The translations under genes and the position numbers were made by a program. A stretch of DNA of 64,000 nt from assembly GCF_900094565.1 (NCBI RefSeq), contig NZ_FMAF01000001.1:372001-436000 (forward strand). The letters run 5' to 3'. Shown here piece after piece: positions 35,063-43,539 of the stretch (position 1 is its first letter; every line of letters starts with the position of its first letter). The stretch comes from Martinezella lusitana (GTDB lineage: Bacteria > Pseudomonadota > Alphaproteobacteria > Rhizobiales > Rhizobiaceae). The notes below the pieces were generated by a model. The model was not told where the DNA came from. It did not search any database and saw only the letters and a program-made list of their open reading frames with translations.

Positions 35063-35506
35063 TTAAGCGCGTCGATAGTGCGCGAGGCTGAGATAATGCT
35101 TCCGAGGCCCGCGCACGTGCCACATCTCGGCCCAGGCGTCCGGCCCTCGAAAGAAAAAACGGCCCCGGTAAAGATCGGGGCCGCAATGATGAACGACATG
35201 CTGTGACGCGCCGTCACCGATACGGATGAATTCGGCAAGATCGGGAAAGCGGACGACGAGATCTTCAACCGCATCGTCAAGCCGATACGCGCGGCTGCTT
35301 CTGAGCGTCGCGTGATCGCTGTGCGTGTCGCCATGTTCTTCGAACTGGACAGGCGTCACAAAAGCCTGCCCTTCGAATGTCACCAGCGAATGATTGAGGC
35401 GGTCGATGATCCGGCGCCTCACATCCCATGTGCCGAGATAGGGTTTCAGCCGTCCGCTTGAGCTGTTCCCCGCGTCAGGACGCCGCGCGCTGCGCTGCGT
35501 CGGCAT
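35063..35506 (-). CDS. DUF6314 family protein
   Basis: A 147-residue protein with [14 protein letters not shown], the sequence by which the DUF6314 family is recognised, and [53 protein letters not shown] toward its end (conserved aromatic and His residues of this family, a lipocalin-like pattern). Function unknown. It starts 32 bases inside the 3' end of msrA, so it is translated from the same message. The exact start is not certain. Confidence 0.72.
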   Translation of the reverse strand: MPTQRSARRPDAGNSSSGRLKPYLGTWDVRRRIIDRLNHSLVTFEGQAFVTPVQFEEHGDTHSDHATLRSSRAYRLDDAVEDLVVRFPDLAEFIRIGDGASQHVVHHCGPDLYRGRFFFRGPDAWAEMWHVRGPRKHYLSLAHYRRA

Positions 35507-36002
35507 GCCGGACCGGAAGCTTCCAGCCAGGCCTGACGAAGTGGCAGGTATAGCCGTTCGGATAGCGCTCCAGATAATCCTGGTGTTCCGGTTCCGCTTC
35601 CCAGAAGTCGCTGACCGGCGCTACCTCGGTGACGACTTTGCCCGGCCACAGGCCGGAGGCGTCGACATCGGCGATCGTGTCCAGAGCGACCCGCTTCTGC
35701 TCCTCGCTCGTGTAAAAGATCGCCGAGCGGTAGCTCATGCCGACATCATTGCCCTGGCGATTACGGGTGCTCGGATCGTGGATCTGGAAGAAGAATTCCA
35801 GAAGGTCACGGTAGCTGATCTTCTGCGGATCGAAAACGATCTCGATCGCTTCGGCATGCGAACCATGGTTGCGATAGGTGGCATTGCGGACATCGCCGCC
35901 GCTGTAGCCAACGCGCGTCGAGATGACGCCGTTGTAACGACGGATGAGATCCTGCATGCCCCAGAAACAACCGCCGGCGAGAACTGCACGCTCCGTAGTC
36001 AT
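35475..36002 (-). CDS. msrA: peptide methionine-S-sulfoxide reductase MsrA
   Basis: Repairs the S-epimer of methionine sulfoxide in proteins using thioredoxin. In 175 residues it has the catalytic [13 protein letters not shown] (Cys12), [28 protein letters not shown] and [22 protein letters not shown]-type core; [21 protein letters not shown] follows. It overlaps msrB by 4 bases (ATGA), so the two subfamilies are translationally coupled, and it is followed by the DUF6314 gene. Confidence 0.95.
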   Translation of the reverse strand: MTTERAVLAGGCFWGMQDLIRRYNGVISTRVGYSGGDVRNATYRNHGSHAEAIEIVFDPQKISYRDLLEFFFQIHDPSTRNRQGNDVGMSYRSAIFYTSEEQKRVALDTIADVDASGLWPGKVVTEVAPVSDFWEAEPEHQDYLERYPNGYTCHFVRPGWKLPVRHADAAQRAAS

Positions 36003-36448
36003 CTTACATCCTCCACTTGATCGATATAGGCACCATACCCCTCGGCTTCCATGCGGTCACGCGGCACGAAGCGGAGGGAGGCGGAATTGATGCAATAGCG
36101 CAGGCCGCCACGGTCCTGCGGTCCGTCCGGGAAAACATGGCCCAGGTGGCTGTCGCCATGCGCCGAGCGCACTTCGGTGCGCACCATGCCATGCGAGATA
36201 TCGGTCAGCTCGCTGACATTGGCTGGTTCGATCGGCTTGGTGAAGCTCGGCCAGCCGCAACCCGAATCGAATTTGTCGGAAGAGGCAAACAGCGGCTCCC
36301 CCGATACGATGTCGACATAGATGCCCGACTGCTTGTTGTAGAGAAGTTCGCCCGTACCGGGGCGCTCCGTGCCGCTTTGCTGCGTCACGCGATATTGCTC
36401 AGGGGTAAGCTTGGCTATCGATTCTGCTGTCTTGCTATAATTGCCCAT
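35999..36448 (-). CDS. msrB: peptide methionine-R-sulfoxide reductase MsrB
   Basis: Repairs the R-epimer of protein methionine sulfoxide. The 149-residue protein has the [12 protein letters not shown] motif near residue 62 (recycling Cys), [16 protein letters not shown] and the catalytic [13 protein letters not shown] near residue 119. The two CxxC pairs that bind structural zinc in many MsrB are not present, so this is the zinc-free form. ATG 36446-36448 follows AAGGAGAACAAC. First of a 4-base overlap with msrA. Confidence 0.94.
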   Translation of the reverse strand: MGNYSKTAESIAKLTPEQYRVTQQSGTERPGTGELLYNKQSGIYVDIVSGEPLFASSDKFDSGCGWPSFTKPIEPANVSELTDISHGMVRTEVRSAHGDSHLGHVFPDGPQDRGGLRYCINSASLRFVPRDRMEAEGYGAYIDQVEDVR

Positions 36449-36627
36449 GTTGTTCTCCTTGCCCTTGGCACGCATTTCAAACTTGACCGGGACCAGCGAA
36501 AGGAAGCGGGTTGGCGAATATCAAGCTCGATCAGCGTTATGGGAGTGGTTGCGAGGCGAGATATAGGTATCGCCGGTCCAATTTGCCATATCGATCACGA
36601 GCGCGTGACACTCCACGGTGTCGGCGC

Positions 36628-37125
36628 TCAATCGCCCATTTGGCAAGAGGCGGTGTAGATTGCGGCAAGCGCCTCGATGCCGGCCTGATCATCGCGATCG
36701 AAGCGGCCGGCAACCGGACTATCGAGATCGATGACGCCGAAAACCTTTCCATTGCGGACCAACGGCACCACCAGCTCCGAGCGCGAGGCCGCGTCGCAGG
36801 CGATATGACCGGGAAAAGCATGAACATCTTCCACGAGGATCGACTGTGCCTTCTCGACCGCCGTTCCGCAGACGCCGCGGCCGACGGCTATGCGAACGCA
36901 AGCCGGCTTGCCCTGGAACGGCCCCAGCACAAGCTCGCTACCCGACCGCAGGAAATAGAAGCCGGCCCAATTCACATCGGGCAACATCTGGAAGATCAGC
37001 GCGGATGTATTGGCTGCATTGGCAATCGAATCCGCCTCGCCATCAAGCAAGGCTTGCAGCTGGCCGGCAAGCTCGCGATAGAATTCGGGCTTGCTGTCGT
37101 GCTCAATCGTCTTCTCTGCAAACAT
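36628..37125 (-). CDS. free methionine-R-sulfoxide reductase (GAF domain, MsrC-type)
   Basis: A 165-residue single GAF-domain protein. The three cysteines of free-Met-(R)-sulfoxide reductases are present: PACVRIAVGRGVCGTAVEKAQ and HIACDAASRSELVVPL, with VNWAGFYFL and VFGVIDLDSP of the GAF core. It reduces free Met-R-sulfoxide, complementing MsrA and MsrB encoded just downstream. The gap to msrB is 179 bases, and to the upstream pentapeptide gene 42, so a five-gene unit is plausible. Confidence 0.92.
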   Translation of the reverse strand: MFAEKTIEHDSKPEFYRELAGQLQALLDGEADSIANAANTSALIFQMLPDVNWAGFYFLRSGSELVLGPFQGKPACVRIAVGRGVCGTAVEKAQSILVEDVHAFPGHIACDAASRSELVVPLVRNGKVFGVIDLDSPVAGRFDRDDQAGIEALAAIYTASCQMGD

Positions 37126-37167
37126 CGCACACTGCCTTCTTAAGGATCTCTTCTCTCAGGACCAGCG

Positions 37168-38040
37168 TCAGTCCTTGTCATCCGGATCGTCCGGCGGGCA
37201 TGGCCAGACGGAGGGCGCCTGCAGCCAGGAGGGCAGCTTCGTCGTATTGTCGCCGCAAGCCAGATTGATCTGCGCCTGCTGGAGGCCAGTGGCAGCCGTC
37301 AGATCAAGACCTTCGATGCGGGTCAGGTACATGAAGGCCCCGCCGAAGGAGACCGGCCCCTGCATCACCGCGCCGGCCAGCGTCGCACGGGAGAGATTGG
37401 CAAAGGAGAAATTCACGCCGGACAGGACCGCCTTGTCGAAATCGGCGCGGCCGAGCTCGGCCTTCTGGAAATCCGCATTGGCAAGCTTAGCGCCGCCGAA
37501 TTCTGCCCGTTGCAGCTCGGCATTGGCAAAAGATGCGCCATTGGCAGAGGCGTTGCTGAAGTCGGAGCGATAGGCCTCGATCCTTGAAAAATTCGCCCCG
37601 TCGGCAAGGACTGTCTTCAACCATGCGCGCACCAGCGTCGCCTTTTCAAGATTGGCGGAGGTCAGATTGGCGTCGCTCAGATCCGTGCTGTCGAAGTGAG
37701 CGCCAGCAAGATTGGCGCCGTGCAGATCGCTGCTTGGCAACATGATATTGGTCTTGCTGCATCCGCTCCAGTCGAGGCCGGGCGCTGCGACATTGCCGCA
37801 ATCAGCGGCGCGCGCGGGATCTCCGCCTGAGGCAAGGAGAAATGCGGCACCTAGAGCCAACACACCGACGCCGGTTGCAATCCCCGGCTTTTGTCCGATA
37901 GCATCGCGAGACCGTGCGCGATAGCGCCGCCGCCGCCACGCAAGTCCCTCTCCGGCCAACCCAGCCACCCTTTCAACAAGACTCATCCCGTCACTCCGCT
38001 TCAACGCCCGCAAGCCGTCCGACGGTCGAGTCGGGTACAT
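37168..38040 (-). CDS. pentapeptide-repeat protein with N-terminal membrane anchor
   Basis: A 290-residue protein. A basic N-terminal region precedes a hydrophobic segment at about residues 55-75 (VGVLALGAAFLLASG) ending AARAADC-like, a signal or anchor. From about residue 95 to 240 runs an A(D/N)LxX repeat tract (SSDLHGANLAGAHFDSTDLS and on), a right-handed quadrilateral beta-helix. A C-terminal tail has two Cys. ATG 38038-38040 follows AAAGGAGGCGCGC; an upstream extension was rejected. Function unknown; position suggests a link with the Msr genes. Confidence 0.85.
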   Translation of the reverse strand: MYPTRPSDGLRALKRSDGMSLVERVAGLAGEGLAWRRRRYRARSRDAIGQKPGIATGVGVLALGAAFLLASGGDPARAADCGNVAAPGLDWSGCSKTNIMLPSSDLHGANLAGAHFDSTDLSDANLTSANLEKATLVRAWLKTVLADGANFSRIEAYRSDFSNASANGASFANAELQRAEFGGAKLANADFQKAELGRADFDKAVLSGVNFSFANLSRATLAGAVMQGPVSFGGAFMYLTRIEGLDLTAATGLQQAQINLACGDNTTKLPSWLQAPSVWPCPPDDPDDKD

Positions 38041-38264
38041 GCGCGCCTCCTTTGTATATGGTGCTTTGGGCGACAAAAAGAGCCGGTTTTGCAAAAGCGG
38101 ATCCTCAACGCGGTCTGGGTGTCCGTGGCGCGCGATAACGGTGGGCACAGCCTTGAAGGCAACTCAACAAACCTCCAAGGGTATGGCCAGCTTCGCCGTA
38201 GTACAACGCCGCTCTGATGACTGCTTTGGGTGGATTTTTCGGGAGAAAGATCAGTGTTTTAAGC

Positions 38265-38341
38265 TGGTCGGAGTGGAGTGATTCGAACACTCGACCCCCA
38301 CGTCCCGAACGTGGTGCGCTACCAGACTGCGCTACACTCCG
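38265..38341 (-). tRNA. tRNA-Pro(CGG)
   Basis: A 77-base cloverleaf on the minus strand. Acceptor arms CGGAGTG/CACTCCG, D-loop with GGTAGCGC, anticodon stem CCACG/CGTGG with loop TTCGGGA (anticodon CGG), T-arm with GTTCGAATC, discriminator A, and CCA encoded in the DNA (38265-38267). Confidence 0.97.
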
Positions 38342-38642
38342 TGACCAGCGGCGCTTCTATAGACCAGCCATTTTTGATGCACAAGCACCAATCTCAAAAA
38401 ACCGTTTGATTTTTGACGAAAAGATTACAGGGCCGCTGCCTAGAAAATCGGCAGGAAACAGGCGCTGGAAGGGCCGGCGTGCAAAAGACGCAACAGATTG
38501 ACTAAAATCCCACTTGTACACGCGGATGGGAATTTTCTTTTGCCGGCTTTGGCGCTAAAGCCCTAGGCGGGACAGGTGGAAACGTCGTGGGACAGCGGCC
38601 TTTCCGCGACCGAATGCGTGACAGAAGCTCAAGGACGACACG
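38342..38642. other. intergenic stretch upstream of the lipoprotein gene
   Basis: 301 bases. The first 45 hold the tRNA-Pro promoter (opposite strand). The rest contains no clear gene; the part near 38600 is the lipoprotein leader. Confidence 0.45.
38356..38384 (-). promoter_or_regulatory. promoter of tRNA-Pro
   Basis: On the minus strand TTGTGC (38379-38384), 17 bases, TATAGA (38356-38361), followed 15 bases on by the tRNA 5' end. Spacing and boxes fit a sigma70 housekeeping promoter. Confidence 0.6.
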
Positions 38643-39047
38643 ATGAATATCCGCATGATCACCGCGGCGGGACTGTTGCTGGCTCTAGCCGGTTGCAGCA
38701 CCACGACAGCAACGACAACAGGCCTGCCGCTGATGGCGAGCAACCCCGTTCAGGATCGCTGGGAAGGCCAGTCCGCTGGACGCTTCTTCGCGGCCTACGG
38801 CCCGCCGCTCTCCGACCGCGACGAGAGCGGCAATCGCGTCTATACGTGGCGCGGCGGCTACAAGACGATCACGATCGCGACCAAGGATGGCAAGAAGGGC
38901 GGCAAGCGCTATCTCAGCTGCAAGGCCGATATCGTCACCAATCAGAGCTATGTCATCCGCTCGGTCCACATCCTCGGCGACCAGCCGGGCGTCAGCGGCT
39001 CGTCCTATTGCGCCGAACTTCTGGCTCCGCCGGAAAAGGCGAGCTGA
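38643..39047 (+). CDS. hypothetical lipoprotein, 134 residues
   Basis: Signal sequence MNIRMITAAGLLLALAGC ends in the lipobox LAGC, so the mature protein would be lipidated at Cys18 and placed in the envelope. After it come a low-complexity Ser/Thr stretch, and a domain with RFFAAYGPPLSDRDESG and YTWRGG, ending with two more Cys. Function unknown. Followed by a strong hairpin terminator. The alternative start MITAAG four codons later would still keep the signal. Confidence 0.75.
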   Translation: MNIRMITAAGLLLALAGCSTTTATTTGLPLMASNPVQDRWEGQSAGRFFAAYGPPLSDRDESGNRVYTWRGGYKTITIATKDGKKGGKRYLSCKADIVTNQSYVIRSVHILGDQPGVSGSSYCAELLAPPEKAS

Positions 39048-39079
39048 AACAGGGACTTTATCGGGAAACCAATTCGACG

Positions 39080-39104
39080 GGCGGCTCGAAGGAGCCGCCT
39101 GTTT
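39080..39104 (+). terminator. terminator after the lipoprotein gene
   Basis: GGCGGCTC (39080-39087), loop GAAG, GAGCCGCC (39092-39099), an 8-bp GC-rich perfect stem, followed by TGTTTG. Placed 33 bases after the lipoprotein stop and 15 before the convergent gene's stop, so it may serve both directions. Confidence 0.75.
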
Positions 39105-39118
39105 GACTTGATGCGGCC

Positions 39119-40843
39119 TCAGTCATTTGCCGCGGCGAACTCGGCGCAGCTCTTCGGCGGCACCGCACCCGCAGGCGGCACGAAGGCCTTGTCGATAGCA
39201 TAGAGCTTGGCAAAGGGCGTTTCCGCGGCAAGCCGCACGCCGCTCGGGATCGTGCCGTCAAAACGATCCTCGACATCGGCATTGACCAGCAGAATGAAGT
39301 CGAAGCGCTGCCGCCAATTGACGAGATAGGGCGCAAAGCTGCTGACGGTGCCGATCTCATCGGGGCAATCGAGCAGGCCAACGGAGAGGAGATTGCCTTC
39401 CGGCACAGCGATATCGCTCCAGGGCGGCAGGACGGTCAATGGCTGCTTGCCCTTGGCGGTAAAGACCGTCGGCACGAAGCTATGCGCATAAGGGATAGCA
39501 AGCGTCGGCAAATGCCGGAACGTGTCCTGATTCCACGCAAAGTAACGATGGTCGACGACATGCGGCGCACTCTTTTGCTGCCGCATGACAGGCAGGATCG
39601 CCGCGCCCTCCGGTACCGCGGCAAGCACGGTGCGAACATCTGCGACCTCGGCCTCGCCCTGCCACCAGTTGAAACCGATCCAGGCGGTCCTGCCAAGCGC
39701 AACCGCTGAAAGCATGGTGACGACAAGTAGGGCCTGCCGGCGCGACAGGCGAGGCAAGGGACATACCATCACCATGGCCGCCAGCGCCGTCATGATCGGG
39801 AAGCGCCAGCTGATCCAGCCAGTAGCCAATAGATGGCGCGGCGAGAGGCAGGCGAACAGCAGCAGACCGGTTGCCGTGACCGCAAGCCCCGCATGCAGCT
39901 GCAGCCGGCGTGTCCGCACAGCATTGGTCCAGACGAGGATCAGCGGGATCAGGAACAGCATATCCACCAGGACCGTATAGCTCCAGAACGCCGACATCAG
40001 GTTGGCCAGGATCAGAACCAGGGAATCATTCCAGGACGCGCCGAGATTGCCATTGCCGGCATCGGGCAGCACCGGCTGGTAGAGGAAAAGACAGATCGCC
40101 GGCAAGGCGCAGGCCAGCACCGCCATCGCCAGCCTGCCGCATAAGCGCATGAAATCGCGAAATGACTTCATCGCCGCCATGGTGGGCGAAAACTCGAGCC
40201 CGCAGACGAGCGCCATGTAGAAGCCGAGCGAAAAGATATGCATGGTGGTGAGCAGCAGGCCAGCCAGCAGGCGAAAGACAAACAGCGCGGCCCGGTTTCG
40301 CGATTGCAGGGCATGATCGGCTGTTGCGAAGAACAGCGCCATGCCGAGCCCAATCTGGAAATTGATGAAGCCGCCGATCAGCGTTGCGCACCAGGCGAAA
40401 TAAAGAATGGCGATCTGCCAATAGTAGCCGCCGCCAAACAAGCGCCTGTGCAGAGCGATCGCTCCGAGCGGCGGCAGCGCGATCGCCAGGAAAAGCAGGC
40501 TGCGCGCCAGCAGCGAGACACCGATCAGCGGTCCCAGCCAGTAGGCCATGAGATCGATGCCGACATTGGTGAAGCTCCTGTTCCAATCGATCGCATAGAT
40601 CTGCTGAAACGGCGGTGTATCGATGCCGCCGGCAAGCAGCCACATGCGCGCATAGTGGTTGGGATAGTCGAGGATCGGCGGGAATTTGAAAATGGCGACG
40701 AAGACGGCCACCGCTGCCACGAAGGCAGCGATGACGACATCGGGCCTTTGCCTGACAACGACGGCATCCGCCTCCACAGTGGTCGGCGCCGGAGCCGCGG
40801 CCGTCGCCCCGCCCCATGACGAATCGGCGGATTGATGGGACAT
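39119..40843 (-). CDS. polytopic membrane protein of unknown function
   Basis: A 574-residue protein with about 12 hydrophobic helices between residues 35 and 400 and a soluble C-terminal domain (about 410-574). It starts with a Ser/Ala-rich cytoplasmic segment, then VVIAAFVAAVAVFVAIFKFP and the LDYPNHYARMWLL loop, recalling GT-C glycosyltransferases and related envelope polysaccharide proteins with a first-loop Asp. It starts inside the stop of the GT2 gene (ATGA overlap), suggesting a shared glycan pathway. No specific family identified. Confidence 0.7.
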   Translation of the reverse strand: MSHQSADSSWGGATAAAPAPTTVEADAVVVRQRPDVVIAAFVAAVAVFVAIFKFPPILDYPNHYARMWLLAGGIDTPPFQQIYAIDWNRSFTNVGIDLMAYWLGPLIGVSLLARSLLFLAIALPPLGAIALHRRLFGGGYYWQIAILYFAWCATLIGGFINFQIGLGMALFFATADHALQSRNRAALFVFRLLAGLLLTTMHIFSLGFYMALVCGLEFSPTMAAMKSFRDFMRLCGRLAMAVLACALPAICLFLYQPVLPDAGNGNLGASWNDSLVLILANLMSAFWSYTVLVDMLFLIPLILVWTNAVRTRRLQLHAGLAVTATGLLLFACLSPRHLLATGWISWRFPIMTALAAMVMVCPLPRLSRRQALLVVTMLSAVALGRTAWIGFNWWQGEAEVADVRTVLAAVPEGAAILPVMRQQKSAPHVVDHRYFAWNQDTFRHLPTLAIPYAHSFVPTVFTAKGKQPLTVLPPWSDIAVPEGNLLSVGLLDCPDEIGTVSSFAPYLVNWRQRFDFILLVNADVEDRFDGTIPSGVRLAAETPFAKLYAIDKAFVPPAGAVPPKSCAEFAAAND

Positions 40844-41916
40844 CAGCTGGCTGCCCTGACTTGCGCCGCACCGTTGCCCGCCTCACCCGGTCCACCCAAA
40901 GCTTGCTCCAGCGCACGGCGTTTGGTCGCTGCATCCAGTTCGGAAAAATCGCCGGGGATATCGAGCGATCGATTGCCCTGCACGAGGCTTTCGATCATGA
41001 ACATCGGGCGTCTCTTGTTCTCCTGCACCAGCCGGCCGACATATTCGCCGATGATGCCGATGCAGATAAGCTGGATGGCGCTGAAGGCGGTGATCGCCGC
41101 CATGATGCTCGACCAGCCGACGATCGTCTCGCCCGCAATCCAGCGCGCGAGCGTGTAGAGCAACAGCAAGGCCGCGCAACCGGCGCTCGCAAGGCCGAGC
41201 CACGTGCTGATCCGCAAGGGCACGGTGGAGAAGCTGGTGATGGCGTCGATCGCGAAATTGATCATCTTGCGCAGCGGATATTTGGTCGTGCCGGCGAAAC
41301 GCGCATCGCGCTCATAGGGCAGCGCCACCTGCCGCCCGCCGATCCAGCTCACCATGCCGCGAATGAAGCGATCGCGCTCCGGCATCGACAGCAGGATATC
41401 GACCACCCGGCGGCTCATCAGCCTGAAATCACCGACATCGCGCGGGATCGTAACCGAGGCGAGCCGCGACAGCAGGCGATAAAAGAGCGAGGCGGAGGTG
41501 AGCTTGAACCAGCTCTCCCCCTGCCGGCGCACGCGCTGGCCATAGACGACATCCGCGCCCCGATCCATGATCGGCATCATCATCAGCAACAGTTCCGGAG
41601 GATCCTGGAGATCGGCATCGATGAGCAGCACCCGCTCGCCCCGCGAGGCGGCAAGGCCTGCGGTGGCGGCAAGCTGGTGACCATGATTGCGCATCAGGCG
41701 CACGCCGAGCACCTGCGGCGTCTCCCGCGCAAGCGAGGCGATGATCTCCCAGGTGCAGTCGGTGGAACCATCATCCACCAATATGACCTCGAAGGCTTCA
41801 CCGACCGCACCCCGCGCCGTCGCGACCGTCCGCCGGCAAAACTCCTTCAGCCCCTCCTCCTCATTGTGGCAGGGGGCAACGATGGAGAGCAGCAATTTTG
41901 GGGAGGTCTGGTTCAT
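40843..41916 (-). CDS. GT2-family glycosyltransferase (dolichyl/undecaprenyl-phosphate sugar type)
   Basis: A 357-residue membrane-bound GT2. The N-terminal domain has LLSIVAPCHNEEEGLKEF, VILVDDGSTDCTW (Asp nucleotide contact), LLIDADLQDPPEL (DxD) and GVRLMRNHGHQ. The C-terminal half carries two hydrophobic helices, as in GtrB/ArnC/DPM1-like enzymes that load sugars onto polyprenyl phosphate. It precedes the polytopic membrane protein with an ATGA overlap, a typical partner pair of donor-lipid maker and transferase. Donor sugar unknown. Confidence 0.88.
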   Translation of the reverse strand: MNQTSPKLLLSIVAPCHNEEEGLKEFCRRTVATARGAVGEAFEVILVDDGSTDCTWEIIASLARETPQVLGVRLMRNHGHQLAATAGLAASRGERVLLIDADLQDPPELLLMMMPIMDRGADVVYGQRVRRQGESWFKLTSASLFYRLLSRLASVTIPRDVGDFRLMSRRVVDILLSMPERDRFIRGMVSWIGGRQVALPYERDARFAGTTKYPLRKMINFAIDAITSFSTVPLRISTWLGLASAGCAALLLLYTLARWIAGETIVGWSSIMAAITAFSAIQLICIGIIGEYVGRLVQENKRRPMFMIESLVQGNRSLDIPGDFSELDAATKRRALEQALGGPGEAGNGAAQVRAAS

Positions 41917-42094
41917 GATCGCCTGTATCGAGATGATGGCGATGAGAGTGTCTGAAAATGGTCAAACAATATTTAAGCGCTGGGAATAAAGGGGAGCGGA
42001 TACTGGGATTTCTCGAGCGAATTTTCTTCGTAAGTTAAAGAAAGACTGCCCTTGTGTTCTACAAGACAATAGCCGGAACGGACCCAGAGATATA

Positions 42095-42169
42095 TGGCTG
42101 GGGCGCCAGGATTCGAACCTGGGAATGCCGGTACCAAAAACCGGTGCCTTACCGCTTGGCGACGCCCCA
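42095..42169 (-). tRNA. tRNA-Gln(TTG)
   Basis: A 75-base cloverleaf on the minus strand. Acceptor TGGGGCG pairs with CGCCCCA, anticodon stem ACCGG/CCGGT with loop TTTTGGT (anticodon TTG), T-arm with GGTTCGAATCC, discriminator G, and CCA encoded (42095-42097). No second copy was seen in the window. Confidence 0.97.
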
Positions 42170-42325
42170 ACAGAGGAAGTGGCCGCAACTCAGCCAAATC
42201 GGCGTCTGATTAGCAAAGGTCGCATCCGGCCACAATCACTAAGTTGCGCGTGGATGCATATTTCTGTGCGCTTCTCGGGTCGCTATGATAGGTCTTGCCG
42301 CACTGCAATCCAATCAGGAGATCCG

Positions 42326-42628
42326 ATGAGCCAGTTTCGCGCCCGCCCGCCGGCTGTCCCGACCGTGCTTCTCGACGATGCCGTCGTGCGCATCACCCGC
42401 TGGGATTTCGAGCCGGGCGCCGATACCGGTCATCATGTGCATGGCCTCGGCTATGTCGTGGTGCCGATGACGGATTGCCAGTTTCTTCTGGAAGAGCCGG
42501 GCGGCAATCGGCGCGTCGATATGGCCAAGGGTGCCGCCTACCGGCGCGAGGCCGGCGTCGAGCATAATGTGGTCAATGCCGGCCCCGAGCCGATGTCCTT
42601 TATCGAAATCGAATATAAGCAATCATGA
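42326..42628 (+). CDS. cupin-domain protein
   Basis: A 100-residue single-cupin beta-barrel protein. Metal-binding His/Glu motifs lie in GADTGHHVHGLGYVVVPMTDC, and the second cupin half has AAYRREAGVEHNVVNAGPEPMSFIEIE. Function unknown. The start at ATG 42326 has AGGAGATCCG before it. It overlaps the metallo-hydrolase gene by 4 bases, so the two are coupled. Confidence 0.85.
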   Translation: MSQFRARPPAVPTVLLDDAVVRITRWDFEPGADTGHHVHGLGYVVVPMTDCQFLLEEPGGNRRVDMAKGAAYRREAGVEHNVVNAGPEPMSFIEIEYKQS

Positions 42629-43533
42629 GCACGCCCGACTTCGACCTTGCTTTCGAGCCGGCCTATGGCCGCGCTGTTCCCGTTGCGCCCGGCATCGAGC
42701 GGATGACGGTCAACAATCCCAGCGCCTTCACCTTTCATGGCACCAACAGCTACATCGTCGGCGGCTCGTCCGTGGCGGTCATCGATCCCGGGCCGGAGAA
42801 CGAGGAGCATTTTGCCGGTTTGATGACGGCACTGAAGGGGCGCGAGGTCACGCATATCTTCGTCAGCCACACCCATCGCGATCACTCGCCGCTCGCAAGG
42901 CGGCTGAAAGAGGCGACGGGGGCGCTCACGGTCGGCGAAGGGCCACATCGCGCCGCGCGGCCGCTCTATCAGGGCGAGGTCAATCCTTTCGCCGAAAGCT
43001 CCGATATGGAGTTCCGGCCGGATATCGTGCTTGCTGACGGCGAAAGCGTCTCGGGAGACGGCTGGCAGCTGACCGCGCTGCTGACGCCCGGCCATACGGC
43101 TAATCATGCCTGTTTTGCGCTTGATGGCAGCGGCATCCTCTTTTCGGCCGATCATGTCATGGCCTGGGCGACGTCGATCGTCGCCCCGCCTGACGGTTCG
43201 ATGGCCGATTACATGGCCTCGCTCGAGCGGCTGCTTGTTCGAAAAGATCGCCTGTTTCTGCCCGGCCATGGTGGCCCGGTGAGGGAACCCGCTTCTTTCA
43301 TGCGCGGCTTGAGAACCCATCGCCGCATGCGCGAACGCGCCGTACTGGAGCGCATCAAGGCCGGCGACCGGCTGATCCCCGACATGGTGAAAGCCATCTA
43401 TCGCGATACGGACCCGCGTCTCCACGGCGCGGCGGCGCTTTCGGTGCTGGCGCATCTCGAAGATCTCGTGGAAAAAGGCCGGGTGGAAACCGACGGGCCG
43501 CCGGCGCTCACCGGAGCGTATAGACCCGCCTGA
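42625..43533 (+). CDS. metallo-beta-lactamase-fold hydrolase
   Basis: A 302-residue binuclear metal hydrolase. The core motif HxHxDH is in IFVSHTHRDHSPLARRL; further metal ligands are in TPGHTANHACF and LFSADHVMAW, and PGHGGPVREP. Its C-terminal helical part with RMRERAVLERIKAGDRLIPDMVKAIYRDTD is like LACTB2 and related hydrolases. Substrate unknown. Begins inside the cupin stop (ATGA). Confidence 0.9.
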   Translation: MSTPDFDLAFEPAYGRAVPVAPGIERMTVNNPSAFTFHGTNSYIVGGSSVAVIDPGPENEEHFAGLMTALKGREVTHIFVSHTHRDHSPLARRLKEATGALTVGEGPHRAARPLYQGEVNPFAESSDMEFRPDIVLADGESVSGDGWQLTALLTPGHTANHACFALDGSGILFSADHVMAWATSIVAPPDGSMADYMASLERLLVRKDRLFLPGHGGPVREPASFMRGLRTHRRMRERAVLERIKAGDRLIPDMVKAIYRDTDPRLHGAAALSVLAHLEDLVEKGRVETDGPPALTGAYRPA

Positions 43534-43539
43534 GCCGCG

